64,000 nucleotides of DNA from Fragilariopsis cylindrus CCMP1102 (GCA_900095095.1 FMBT01000305.1:485115-549114), one strand, 5' to 3'. Positions 30,859-40,864 are shown, numbered from the stretch's first letter. Made by a program: numbers and translations. The notes: generated by a model from the sequence alone, not told the origin.

Positions 30859-33800
30859 ATGTATGTGGAAGGAGACAACTACATAGCAGAGCGAGCTGAA
30901 GTATTGCTGATCAAAGCTACAGTAAAGTTAGGAATCATATCGAATCGCTATTCGACATGGATGTGGCACGTCGGTGCGATAGGAAGCGTGCAGTGGATGC
31001 GAAGTCCGAAGCAACCGCGAGGATGTACCAAGCACGATCCTCCATGGATTGGCGATGCGAAGGAAGGGAAAGGCATGACCGATGTAGAAGCGATTTTGGT
31101 ACAAGGCAGTTGGCCTGCTATTGACGATCCTATATGGAGCATGGCTAGCTTGACAGTCGCCGTCCGAGTACACGTGAAACAAAGGAGACGAAGCAAGAAG
31201 GCCAAAGTCACGCTCCCAGATGGATGGGTAGAGAAATGCACATATTCGATACACCATCATGAAGTTGGAGGAGTAACAGATGGAGAGTTTCAGGTGGAGA
31301 TTCGATCTAACAATTGCATGCACGCAATTACTCCGATCGCTCAACCAAGCGTGTCAGGAAAACTGGGTGAAGCTTTGGATAACATGCAATCCGGAAGGGA
31401 TGTGGTTAAACCAGAAAACAACCAAATTAACTCATCGCGTGGGTTATTGGAATGGGGAAATCGAAGTGGAAGGATTCACACTACTTCAATATTTCGGCCA
31501 GGAAGAGGAGTGATTAGATCAATGTTAGCGAAAGAAAAAGCGCGAGTATTAGATTTCCCGGATACACGAACAAATCGAATGATAGAGGATGATTTAAACC
31601 TCTTGATAGAAAACGAAGTACCAGGAAAAGTGATAGTCGCCAGCATGTATTTTCTTACAGCATGGCGAAGGCCGGCCTCCGGCAAAAGGACAAGGGACAC
31701 GACAGCAAGTGAATGTGAAGACAGGAGGACGAAGCGCAATCGAGCGGATCCAGTCAACGCACCCATAGAAGCCGAGGTGTCGGAAGTCGAAGTAAGCACA
31801 GTCGAGGAGGATGCAGAACAAGACGAAAGTGAGGAATACGTTATGGAAAATGGAGAATGGAGTGATCCTAGTAAAGAGCATGACCAAGACAAGGCTACGA
31901 GGTCGGATGGCGCGTCCATCCCGTATCATTTATGGAACGACAGGATAGCCAGTAAGCTGGGGGAATTTTGGAAATCAGCTGACTACAAGAATCCCCCACC
32001 AACTCAAAAGAAAGATGGCAGTCCAGGTCGACGACCCGCTACAACACAACCAAAGTTGAATGTTGACGTCCCGTTGGACAGGTTGAAATTGAACAGGATG
32101 TTGCGAATGTTGAGAAAAGCAGCGTCAAAATATTGGAAACACCTCGTCAAGAAGAGTTTTCATGATTGGTTTGAACGGGTAGGAAAGCAGCATAAGGATC
32201 ACGAAGCGATAAAAGTAGCTGGCGAAGCCTCGGTTGCGAAAGCAGCAGAAACTTCGTGGTGGGAATGGAAACGAGGATCTACTATCTTCTTCTGGAGATG
32301 GCCTCCCGACTACCAAGATGTCGTCAGAGAAGGTCTCCTTCCAATGTTCGATACGGATCCTCCATCCAACAGCGATCGTCAACCACCGTACGACGATGAT
32401 AAAATAAGAGAGCAGGTGAAGAAGAAAGTAGACAGTGTAATGATGAAGGGTTATGTGGATCTGGTAGACATCAAGCAAATCGAGGCGTATATGTATATGT
32501 TTCATGTACCAAAAGGAGATGACATCCGAATGGTATACGATGGTTCCAAGTCTGGATTAAACAATGCGCTGTGGGCACCTTGGTTTAGTTTACCCACCAT
32601 TGACGCCATGTCTAGGTGGGTGATAGCCGGTTCATGGCTGGCAGATAATGATTATGGCGATATGTTCCTCAATTTTCCACTTCACGCCTCATTGCAAAAG
32701 TATTGCGGCATCGACCTCACTCAACTATATCCAAATATGAAAGGGGGAGAAGCCAGCGTGATGGTCGCAAGATGGTTGCGAAACGCCATGGGATTGCGAA
32801 GCTCACCGTATGCGTCGGTCCAAGGAGCGTTGCGGGCGAAACACATCGCACTAGGAGATCCAGCAGATGAGAACAATCCTTTTCAATGGGATAGGGTGAT
32901 TGAAAATCTTCCTGGTACACAGGAATACGATCCTTCACTACCGTGGATCATGAAAATGCGGAGAGATGGAAAATCAGCCTCAGACATTGCACAGTACGTC
33001 GACGATATGAGAATCATAGCAGCTACAAAAGAATTGGCGTGGCAATGCAGCAGTCGAACCGCGAAGACACTGTGTCATTTAGGGTTGCAAGACGCTGCAA
33101 GAAAACGTAGACCTCAAAGTCAGAGACCAGGGGCGTGGGCAGGAGCTACTATAGCCTCAGACGGAGATGTGGTGACAAAAGGCGTAACCCAAGAACGGTG
33201 GAACAAGTTACAGAAGAAGATAAGGTGGATCGCTCACCAAGTCGGACTGAGAGACGAGTTCACGGAGGAAGACGTTGGAGCGGGTAGTCAAGGAGCAGAG
33301 GAGACACCAGAGGGCAAGATACGTTTCAAAACCACAGAACAATACGTGGGGTTCATAGTGTACGTGTCTATGACCTACACAACATTGATCCCTTACCTTA
33401 AGGGAATATACCTCACGTTGAATTCATGGAGGTCTGACCGAGATAAAGAGGGTTGGAAAGAGATGAAACGCAGGCCACAAGTGAACAACAAGAAGTACAA
33501 GAGAGAGAAGGCTCCAAAGTGGGTCGACGTGGTGCCACGGCTGAAGCACGACATGCAAGCGCTATTGGAATTAACGTGTTACAAACATCCACCTGACGTT
33601 CCTATTCGATCAAAGCACAAGCATGCAATGTATTTAGTAGGGGACGCATCAGGAGCTGGATTCGGATCTTCCAGTTGGTTGGAAGGAACCGACGAAGTGC
33701 ATGCGGATTTTGGCAATTGGAGCAAGGCTGTCACGGAAGGAGAATCATCAAACTTTCGTGAGGCAGGAAATTTAGTCATCCGGTTGAAGCGAATGGTTGC

Positions 33801-33909
33801 ATCAGGAGAACTTGCCAAAGGATCGGAAGTTGGGTGTTCACCGACAACATGGTTGCAGAACGCACATACTTTAGAGGATCGTCCAATAATTCAAAACTTC
33901 ATCAATTGA
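30859..33909 (+). CDS. Reverse transcriptase and first part of RNase H (ORF2 of the DIRS-like element)
   Basis: ATG at 30859. The first ~480 residues are poorly conserved, with an acidic stretch at about 310-360. The RT palm follows: FHVPKGDDIRMVYDGSKSG, ALWAPWFSLPTID, DNDYGDMFLNFPL (motif A, about residue 597) and QYVDDMRI (motif C with YVDD, about 711). These wordings are typical of DIRS RTs. RNase H begins with GDASGAGFGSS (about 930), and its Glu follows in NFREAGN. Reading then leaves the domain: at 33829-33833 (GTTGGG) a -1 shift is required to continue into VFTDNM in the next frame. As it stands the protein ends at 33909 with a truncated RNase H. Confidence 0.9.
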   Translation: MYVEGDNYIAERAEVLLIKATVKLGIISNRYSTWMWHVGAIGSVQWMRSPKQPRGCTKHDPPWIGDAKEGKGMTDVEAILVQGSWPAIDDPIWSMASLTVAVRVHVKQRRRSKKAKVTLPDGWVEKCTYSIHHHEVGGVTDGEFQVEIRSNNCMHAITPIAQPSVSGKLGEALDNMQSGRDVVKPENNQINSSRGLLEWGNRSGRIHTTSIFRPGRGVIRSMLAKEKARVLDFPDTRTNRMIEDDLNLLIENEVPGKVIVASMYFLTAWRRPASGKRTRDTTASECEDRRTKRNRADPVNAPIEAEVSEVEVSTVEEDAEQDESEEYVMENGEWSDPSKEHDQDKATRSDGASIPYHLWNDRIASKLGEFWKSADYKNPPPTQKKDGSPGRRPATTQPKLNVDVPLDRLKLNRMLRMLRKAASKYWKHLVKKSFHDWFERVGKQHKDHEAIKVAGEASVAKAAETSWWEWKRGSTIFFWRWPPDYQDVVREGLLPMFDTDPPSNSDRQPPYDDDKIREQVKKKVDSVMMKGYVDLVDIKQIEAYMYMFHVPKGDDIRMVYDGSKSGLNNALWAPWFSLPTIDAMSRWVIAGSWLADNDYGDMFLNFPLHASLQKYCGIDLTQLYPNMKGGEASVMVARWLRNAMGLRSSPYASVQGALRAKHIALGDPADENNPFQWDRVIENLPGTQEYDPSLPWIMKMRRDGKSASDIAQYVDDMRIIAATKELAWQCSSRTAKTLCHLGLQDAARKRRPQSQRPGAWAGATIASDGDVVTKGVTQERWNKLQKKIRWIAHQVGLRDEFTEEDVGAGSQGAEETPEGKIRFKTTEQYVGFIVYVSMTYTTLIPYLKGIYLTLNSWRSDRDKEGWKEMKRRPQVNNKKYKREKAPKWVDVVPRLKHDMQALLELTCYKHPPDVPIRSKHKHAMYLVGDASGAGFGSSSWLEGTDEVHADFGNWSKAVTEGESSNFREAGNLVIRLKRMVASGELAKGSEVGCSPTTWLQNAHTLEDRPIIQNFIN

Positions 33910-34574
33910 TATTGGGATTACGAAAGATGGAAATGGAAGGTGATTTGATAATTCACTTTGTGTGGATCGCGGGAAAAAGAATGATTGCACAAGGGACAGA
34001 TGGATTGTCAAGGGGAGAACTTTCAAGTGGAGTGATGTCGGGAAAAGATTTTCTACCTTACTTACCTCTGAATGAGACCGCCTTCGACAGAGACCCTAAG
34101 CTGAAGAGTCGTATACAGGGATGGCTGGTCACGGACGATTGGAAAGTAGCCACAACGGCCGATTGGTTCCATGGCGTGTTCCAGGATCCTAATGGAGCAT
34201 GGATATGGGCTCCGCCACCTGCGCTGGCCAAGGTTGCGGTGGAGCAAATGTGCGAGGCGAAACACATTTTTCCGAATTCGAAACATGTCTTCGTTTGTCC
34301 GGCATTGATGACAGGGTACTGGCGAAAGCAACTGGGAAAACTGGCCGACACAAGCTTCACAATCAAAGCGACGGAGAATGGGACTTGGGAGAAGGACATG
34401 TTTGAACCACTAACGATTGCTTTTGTTCGCCCCTTATTATCGTCCAGACCTTGGAAAGCAGGAAGACTTAATCGAGTGTCGACGTGGAAAGGAAATTTGC
34501 GTGAAATGCGATGGGACAATCCCCGAGATGTCAGGAATCATATGCGGAAATTTTGGTTGTCGCAAGAACGATAA
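33834..34574 (+). CDS. Second part of RNase H and connector (ORF2 continued, -1 frame)
   Basis: This frame begins at the RNase H motif VFTDNM and continues to GTDGLSRGELSSG, the DIRS RNase H signature. A connector follows with VFVCPALMTGYWRKQL-like and FTIKATENGTW segments, also found at this place in DIRS polyproteins. The first codon shown is GTG, not a real start: the sequence belongs to ORF2 and is reached by a -1 shift at 33831. Because the shift falls inside a catalytic domain it is more likely a one-base deletion than programmed frameshifting. Its 3' end overlaps the recombinase ORF by 158 bp. Confidence 0.85.
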   Translation: MFTDNMVAERTYFRGSSNNSKLHQLILGLRKMEMEGDLIIHFVWIAGKRMIAQGTDGLSRGELSSGVMSGKDFLPYLPLNETAFDRDPKLKSRIQGWLVTDDWKVATTADWFHGVFQDPNGAWIWAPPPALAKVAVEQMCEAKHIFPNSKHVFVCPALMTGYWRKQLGKLADTSFTIKATENGTWEKDMFEPLTIAFVRPLLSSRPWKAGRLNRVSTWKGNLREMRWDNPRDVRNHMRKFWLSQER

Positions 34575-35973
34575 CAAGGAATGCAGAAATGCTTGGCATG
34601 GATCCTGCTTCGTGCAGGACGAACAAGACAAGTTCCCAGTCCTACAGGTGCAGGACCTCGACGATTCACTCATGGACGAGAGCGCTCTCGAGGACGATGA
34701 CCCCATGAGGTTCAAGGAAGCAAGGGAGGGAGACTATCTCATGACTCCTTTTCAATGTCCAGACTGTCATTTCTTCAACATCACTAAAAGGCTGCCAGCA
34801 GCGACCAATTCGATCGATGCTTTGGCTTTGGTGTGTATTAAGAGAGCGACGTTGGATAGTTTTTGGGCAAGAGAAAGATCAACAGTGAATTCAAACAGAT
34901 TGGAGGGCAAGAAGTTTCATTCGAATCAGAGGGAACTAGGTTTCGAAAGAGAGTGTTTGCCTCCAAGGGGACCACATCCACCACGAGACGTGTGGGGCAT
35001 GGCGATCGCCTGCGGCATGTTGATGCGATCCAAGGACCCAGGAAGGAACGCAGCAACCATTCAATACGAGACGTTGAGGAAGCAACGGTCGTTTTACTCC
35101 AACTTTGTACATACGTGCCAAGGAGGAGTAGGATCGACGTTCGTCAAGGATGATGGCACTGGAGCATCGGTGTCCAACTCCAAGACAAATCAACTCTGGT
35201 TTAAAAGGTTTATGATAGGAGTTCATCGGCGGATGGGAGACGTATGGATGCCGGATAGAGCTCTGAGTCAGTACGAACTGAGCAGCAGCTTCGAAGTGTT
35301 AGAAACGAAGTGGAAAACGTTCGAGAATGATCCGGTCGGTAGAAAGAGTGTAAGTACCACAGCGTGTATCCTCATTGCAGGATATTACGCGGCATTACGA
35401 GGAGAGGAAATCAACAGAGTAGACGTAGGTGCAATGCGAAAGCATTGGACGGAGGCGGTCACTCATGAGGCGCATCCACATATTCCATTGATGCTGGCTG
35501 GCACATTCAAAAATGAAATCGGACAGAAATTGTTTTGCCAACCGTTGGTGTCTAAGACAAAAGGAGGAAGAAACATTGAGAAATGGTTCAATCGGTTGTT
35601 GAACATCCAGGGGCAGGAAGGAATGGTCAAGGGACCCATGTTCCTAGGCCGCAACGGAAAGCGCATGTCCATTGCTGAAATGGATGAGTATTTACATGCA
35701 ATTTTGCTGGATGTTCAGAGACAATTTCCACGGGTATTAGCGGATACCGTGAAAGTTTATGAGGAATTCAGTGTCTACAGATCGTTACGACGAGGAGCGA
35801 CATCCGAGGCACAAAATGCACAAATTCCACAAGATGTCATAGAAGCAAACAATCGTTGGAGGAAGCTGTGTAGAGCCAAAGGTCTAACCCCTGGTGGATC
35901 AATGATGGAACGATACACCGATGCCAGAGTGTCAGTACTGGCTCTAACGCGGTTCTCGGCTAATTTGCCATAG
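34417..35973 (+). CDS. Tyrosine recombinase with N-terminal PHD-like finger (ORF3)
   Basis: The open frame overlaps ORF2 and has no ATG before its first domain (the frame's 5' limit is a TTG), so translation probably depends on frameshifting or an alternative start. Residues about 26-130 contain CVKC, GNFGC, ECRNAWHGSC and CPDC, a C4HC3-like PHD pattern. The catalytic part shows AALRGEEI (first Arg, about 326), YRSLRRGATSEA (box II Arg, about 455) and NNRWR, then MMERYTDA with the likely nucleophilic Tyr (about 499). The box II His of classical recombinases is not at its usual place (Arg in RSLRR). Family role: integrates the circular or linear cDNA by site-specific strand exchange. No stop or shift is seen within this ORF. 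Confidence 0.88.
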   Translation: MLLFAPYYRPDLGKQEDLIECRRGKEICVKCDGTIPEMSGIICGNFGCRKNDNKECRNAWHGSCFVQDEQDKFPVLQVQDLDDSLMDESALEDDDPMRFKEAREGDYLMTPFQCPDCHFFNITKRLPAATNSIDALALVCIKRATLDSFWARERSTVNSNRLEGKKFHSNQRELGFERECLPPRGPHPPRDVWGMAIACGMLMRSKDPGRNAATIQYETLRKQRSFYSNFVHTCQGGVGSTFVKDDGTGASVSNSKTNQLWFKRFMIGVHRRMGDVWMPDRALSQYELSSSFEVLETKWKTFENDPVGRKSVSTTACILIAGYYAALRGEEINRVDVGAMRKHWTEAVTHEAHPHIPLMLAGTFKNEIGQKLFCQPLVSKTKGGRNIEKWFNRLLNIQGQEGMVKGPMFLGRNGKRMSIAEMDEYLHAILLDVQRQFPRVLADTVKVYEEFSVYRSLRRGATSEAQNAQIPQDVIEANNRWRKLCRAKGLTPGGSMMERYTDARVSVLALTRFSANLP

Positions 35974-36131
35974 AGCAATACGTGTTTCCAATATTTCAAA
36001 TAAAAGTGATAACTATTATATGTTAAAAAACTATTCTTCTATGATCGTGATTCTGTATCAGTGTCACATTCGAGTTCAATAGCAATTCCTTCATAACATC
36101 CTTTTGTTTGCGATTACGGACAGTCAACCTT

Positions 36132-36911
36132 TTATTCTTGGTCATCCTCGGATTCCTCGTCGTCAGAAAAGCGAGAGGAATCAGAAGAGGAACCTTCGCT
36201 AGAGGAGTCAGAAGAGGAACCGTCGTCGGAAGAACCAGAGCCGCTGGAATTTTGAGACGAATCGGAGCCAGAAGAATACACTACAGGTTCTTTTGGAGGA
36301 GGTACAGGCTTCACGACCAACTCTGCAATGAACTCCGGAGAAAGCTCCCAGGTAAGCTCATTGTTGCCCCCGCTCATAATAACTGCACCGACAGCTACTA
36401 AACGATCCAGGGATGGACCAACCGTATGACACCTAGGCGACAGGCCTGTGTTATCACACCGAATCTGTCGAGACAAAGGTCCCGGACTTGAGATCATGTC
36501 AGTCAACAATTTAACAGCAGGAACAAACAACTTGCGGCGTTTTCGTGACCAGTGCTTCATCTTGTGCCGTTTGAGGAACCTCTTGATAACTTGAGAGTTC
36601 AGACGACGGCCGTCCGCGAGAGTTGACTCGGCATTGTCCAACACCGTTTTGGAATCATTCCGGGAGTCGCGACGTTCGTCCATCTTCGTCCGAAGGAGGT
36701 CACGACTAGTCTCATCATGCAGCAGCTTCGCCTTGTCAGCAGTGATAATTGTTGCAAGTGTAACAAGAGCACTGGAATCCTTCAAGAGCTCGCTCTTCTG
36801 GGAAGCACAACGAGTTGTCGCATCGTTGACGAGGCCCTGCTCGACAGAAGAAGGAACGTCAACGGCATCGATGAGTTCATAGGCAATTGCTTTGGAACCG
36901 TTGTCAACCAT
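36132..36911 (-). CDS. Antisense accessory ORF inside the DIRS-like element
   Basis: 259 residues from the ATG at 36911 (a more upstream frame limit at 36965 adds a hydrophobic leader that looks accidental). It is transcribed towards the recombinase gene, whose stop is 158 bp beyond this ORF's stop. The N-terminal half is helical and charged (ATIITADKAKLLHDETS, LRTKMDERRDS). A basic central region follows (KRFLKRHKMKHWSRKRRK), then a possibly folded part with CDNTGLSPRC, and an acidic Ser/Asp-rich tail. Composition is that of a real, probably nuclear protein, and it is not a shadow of another ORF. I recognise no family. It could be an element-encoded regulator or a captured gene. Confidence 0.6.
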   Translation of the reverse strand: MVDNGSKAIAYELIDAVDVPSSVEQGLVNDATTRCASQKSELLKDSSALVTLATIITADKAKLLHDETSRDLLRTKMDERRDSRNDSKTVLDNAESTLADGRRLNSQVIKRFLKRHKMKHWSRKRRKLFVPAVKLLTDMISSPGPLSRQIRCDNTGLSPRCHTVGPSLDRLVAVGAVIMSGGNNELTWELSPEFIAELVVKPVPPPKEPVVYSSGSDSSQNSSGSGSSDDGSSSDSSSEGSSSDSSRFSDDEESEDDQE

Positions 36912-36965
36912 TTTGAAGTTAGAAAGCGAAAAGAATTGGAAACGATAATACAGGAGAAGTAGCAA

Positions 36966-37580
36966 ACAAATCGAAAGTTGGCTTTCGAATGTAGTTTGTT
37001 TTGAGATTGTGAGAAAAAGGAAAGGAGGAAAATTACGATGAAGGAAGTAGGAAACAGGCCATGGAAAATCCCGGGTGCTGTCCTATCACCCAGTATCGGA
37101 GTGGTTTACGAAATTGGTTCTAAACATGAAACGGAATGATCACTGTCCAGGTAGAAAAGGAAACGAACAGGAAAAAAACGGATAAGACACGTTTTGAAAA
37201 GATTTTGTGAAGAGCGTGGAATGAAATAAAAGAAATTCACATTGTTTCAGTCACACGCTCGACCAAAAGGAAGTTAAGGAAAGGAGAGAGCCGATCGTGG
37301 AGCGCGCGCCATGCCGCGACAAGGAATAGATGCGACACGTTGAAAAACAGAGAGAAGGGCGAGCGAAGAAATAATTTCGATTACAAAATAAGGAAAAGGG
37401 AAACAAAAGACGAGTTTTTGTTATCGGGTTGGCAAGACACCGAGTGCATTAAAAACGCACTAAAGTCTTACCAATGTGGATCATGCACCAGGCTTTGGAA
37501 TACTGAAAGAGGCTGACTCCTTGATCAGGTATGAGTTACCGGATGGTGCACGATTTGATGAAGTATAAATGTCGGGAGGG
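36966..37580. other. Internal non-coding region of the DIRS-like element
   Basis: 615 bp between the antisense ORF start and repeat B1. No ORF. It must contain the antisense ORF's promoter if that gene is expressed from the element. Confidence 0.6.
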
Positions 37581-38041
37581 GGATTGAGATGATTTTGGAT
37601 TCGTTCAAAGGATTCTAGTTTTACTAAACTTGACGAAACTGATCTGTTCCGAAGCTAGATTGAAATTGAATGATTGAACGGATTAGGCATCCGATTGGTG
37701 ATTTAATGACGAGGACGAGGACTACCTCTCCTTGTCAAAGCTGGCCCTGCGGGGAAGGTTGTATTTATACAGCCGGGGGCTTTTCAAATATATCTACTTT
37801 GACAACACTATCTTTGACGAAATGCTTTAGACAGAAAGACTGGCATCTTTCTGGAAACTATTGTCTGTTTTTAACAGATGGCGATTTTTGGCGACTCCGG
37901 TCGCCGGGCAGACCCCCCCTTTCTAAAGGTGAACACTAGTGTACACTTTCCGGTATTAAATAATTCTAATCAATTAAAGTTCAAGTTAATATATTTGTGC
38001 GTGTGAAACACCTTGTAATTCATCTAACAAAATCCTGTGCC
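37581..38041 (+). repeat. Split direct repeat B1
   Basis: 461 bp, same length as and apparently identical to B2. Contains a perfect 6-bp-stem hairpin GGCGACTCCGGTCGCC (37890-37905) and an 89-codon ORF that exists only because it lies in the repeat. It abuts A2 directly. Confidence 0.95.
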
Positions 38042-38293
38042 AAACATGCGAAAGCTACGATGGTACGGGACAAGGACAGACGAAATATCAAGGTGAACCA
38101 CACAAACATTTGGAACCAATGCGTCTCGTCTTGACGATTGGAATTTATCAAGGTGCTGTTATCCTCACAACTTTGAAATATCAAGGTTAATACAACAGCT
38201 TACCCTTGGACTAGAGTCAGTTAATCAGCAAGATTATAAGATACAATTCCAGATCAGAACTGTATCCGCCGAATCTATTGTACGATTTTTATT
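38042..38293 (+). repeat. Split direct repeat A2
   Basis: Copy of A1, 9911 bp further on, with the three TATCAAGGT sites. Followed by an 18-bp C-rich spacer before B2. Confidence 0.95.
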
Positions 38294-38311
38294 TTCCCGC
38301 CCACCCACCCT

Positions 38312-38772
38312 GGATTGAGATGATTTTGGATTCGTTCAAAGGATTCTAGTTTTACTAAACTTGACGAAACTGATCTGTTCCGAAGCTAGATTGAAATTGA
38401 ATGATTGAACGGATTAGGCATCCGATTGGTGATTTAATGACGAGGACGAGGACTACCTCTCCTTGTCAAAGCTGGCCCTGCGGGGAAGGTTGTATTTATA
38501 CAGCCGGGGGCTTTTCAAATATATCTACTTTGACAACACTATCTTTGACGAAATGCTTTAGACAGAAAGACTGGCATCTTTCTGGAAACTATTGTCTGTT
38601 TTTAACAGATGGCGATTTTTGGCGACTCCGGTCGCCGGGCAGACCCCCCCTTTCTAAAGGTGAACACTAGTGTACACTTTCCGGTATTAAATAATTCTAA
38701 TCAATTAAAGTTCAAGTTAATATATTTGTGCGTGTGAAACACCTTGTAATTCATCTAACAAAATCCTGTGCC
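38312..38772 (+). repeat. Right terminal repeat B2
   Basis: Copy of B1, offset by 731 bp; hairpin copy at 38621-38636. Ends with CTGTGCC, which is the right end of the element. Confidence 0.95.
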
Positions 38773-39099
38773 TGACTGCTTCGTGGCTGACACGCGCGAC
38801 TCGACTGAATCACATGTTACAGTACAGCCAGTTATGAATCAAACTCAACGAAGCAAATATCGCACGACAAACAATTATTGTTGCTACTAGTGGTACCAAT
38901 AGTAATATAGACTATTTCAAGCAGAATTGAGTCTAGTAATATTCCTATTGAGTTCCAGGTAAGAAATATTGATTCCAAACTGTTATGAGTTATATGTATA
39001 ATATGTATTTTAATATATCCAATCGACCAACTTTATTTATCCCCCATTGTTTTCACTAATTCTCTTCTTACATGTAATCATTAATAATACTGTAAACAA
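38773..39099. other. 3' flank of the element
   Basis: Host AT-rich sequence between the element and the stop of the NF-YC-like gene. No feature seen. Confidence 0.6.
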
Positions 39100-40864
39100 T
39101 TAGATTACGTCTACCAAAAAGTCAAAAATATCCGTCTTTTGAATGGCCTCACGAATATCTTCCTTTTGCAATGTTCTTCGTTTGTGCAACTGTGAATAAT
39201 TCCAACTGCGGATGCTTAAATCCAAAATGAAGAGCTCACAGGCCTTGGCAAAAAGGACCGGTGCCTCAGCGGAGATCATTCGAACATCCTCATCGGATTT
39301 CATGATACGCTTGATACGGGCTAGTGGTAGATCATTGTGTGTCTTGAAGTCTTGTTCAGTCTGCCCCTTCAGTTCTTGAACAGATTGGAGTTGTTCCTTC
39401 CAAAATTTATCAAGATTGCCGTTAAGTTGGGCTAAAAATTGAGGACTCGATGAAGAAGGAGCCGGGGCTGAAGTGACGAGACCATCAACTTGTATAGTAT
39501 CCATGGGAACTCCTCCTACCGTAACTAATGGACTTGTCACCGGACGGGCAATAGGTACAGATGTGAGACGAGAAGATCCCATTACTGGATTTGGAACACT
39601 AGACGTCGTTGCTACCGGTCTAGCGACAACGCGACTTGCAGGTTGTCGGGGGGCAGCTTTTGGAGTTTCTTTAGGAGTCTCGTCGCCTTTGTAAATGCCG
39701 GCTGCAATCTGCGCCTGAGTGTGAGCATGAACCAGAGCTTGAGCTGCGTATTAATTAAGTAACGATTGAAAACGTAAAAACAGAAAATTTTAAGGTAAGT
39801 AAAAAGAAAAAAAGTCAACAGGAAGGAAACGAGTTATCCTTACGGAAGAGAAAAGCTAAGCTGGTGGGAGAAAAGGACCTCGGAAGAATCAGCGAAATGG
39901 TAATATGTCTGTCATATGGTTTCAGAGAATGAGATTCGATTAGTTATCGTCATCGGTGTTCTCCTCTTCTCCCCGTTCGCTTCGCTCTCTATAAAAATTG
40001 GAAACTGTACATTTTGTACTATACATACCTTGAAGTTGGATCTGGGTTTGGATTTGTTGGGGAGTTCCTTGAGATTTCCTGGCATGGACAATAGCTTGTG
40101 CTTGAATCTGACTTAATGCATGAATCTGGCTCTGATTCATAGGAACAAGACCATCTCCTCGAGATTTGGCGGCGGCTACCACAGCCTGAGCTTGAGCTGC
40201 CGCTTGTACCATAGCCTGAGCTTGAGCCTTTAAGAAGCATTTGAAAATTGCGTGCGCGAATGATTGAGCGAAGAGAGCGAAATAAGTTAGCAAAACTGCT
40301 CACAGAGCGAATGACAAACCAATGACAGTCGTTTTGATATCCAAACAAAGTTGCATTCCACAACGAGACAATGCGTCTCGTTATTATCTTCGAGGGACAG
40401 TCTAAGGAGATTGAAACTATAATAGGACAATCAATAATTTGTTGTTACAGTAGTTAACTTACCTGGATCTGTTCGGGAGTAATGTTAGCCTGTTGTCCAC
40501 GAGCGGCTGCCGCTTGGAGTTGTGCTTGGAGTTGTTGTTGTAACTGCTGTTGAATTTGCTGTTGCAACTGAGACTTTTGTTGTAGAGTAGTTGCGGGTTT
40601 CTTGGCAACCGGTGCAGGTGCTGCCACAGCTGGTCTCTTTTTCGTAACATCAACGGTTTGGTTTATAGTAGTAACCGCCGGCGATAAGCCGCTAGAAGAA
40701 ATTACTGATGCATTTGTAGTCGTTGTGTTGGTAGTAGAAGAAGGAAGGGCAGGAAATTTTGCGGGTTCCACCTTTATTCCTGGTGCAGTCACCGCGGCTT
40801 GTTGTTTACCTACTTCATTGTTGGTGCTTACTTTATCCGGTTCAGTTTTTATGGATGGATCCAT
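39100..40864 (-). CDS. NF-YC / HAP5-like CCAAT-binding factor subunit
   Basis: Three exons: 40463-40864, 40029-40227 and 39100-39743. The introns (40228-40462, phase 0; 39744-40028, phase 1) have GTAAGT and GTATGT donors and AG acceptors. The product is 414 residues. The last ~85 residues are a histone fold with the NF-YC signature: LPLARIKRIMKSDEDV, ISAEAPVLFAKACELFI, and a C-terminal LQKEDIREAI helix. Before it is a long Gln/Ala/Pro-rich region, typical of NF-YC activation domains. Family role: pairs with NF-YB, then NF-YA, to bind CCAAT boxes in the nucleus. The animal/plant trimer contacts (KSDEDVRMI, RRTLQ) are present, favouring NF-YC over NC2-alpha/DRAP1 or CHRAC. The start divergently faces enolase. 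Confidence 0.88.

Larger units (their letters stand above)
28131..38772 (+). mobile_element. DIRS-order tyrosine-recombinase retrotransposon with split direct repeats (PAT/Ngaro-like)
   Basis: A 10.6-kb element ordered A1 (28131-28382), ORFs, B1 (37581-38041), A2 (38042-38293), B2 (38312-38772). The two A copies and the two B copies have equal length and appear identical. This is the split-direct-repeat layout of PAT/Ngaro/Kangaroo elements, not LTRs. Coding content is gag-like, RT/RNase H and tyrosine recombinase, the DIRS set, plus an antisense ORF. No integrase or long target-site duplication is seen, as expected for recombinase-driven insertion. Higher G and a different codon style from neighbours (GGA, ACG, AAG common) fit a transposon. 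Near-identical repeats imply recent arrival, yet two ORFs carry breaks. Confidence 0.93.

Noticed and set aside
37670-37939. 89-codon ORF repeated exactly at 38401-38670
   Set aside because: It lies wholly within repeats B1 and B2, so its duplication follows from the element's structure; no domain and no upstream signal.
28131-38772. Interpretation of the element as an LTR retrotransposon
   Set aside because: Terminal sequences are different from each other (A on the left, B on the right), there is no DDE integrase or protease motif, and a tyrosine recombinase is present.
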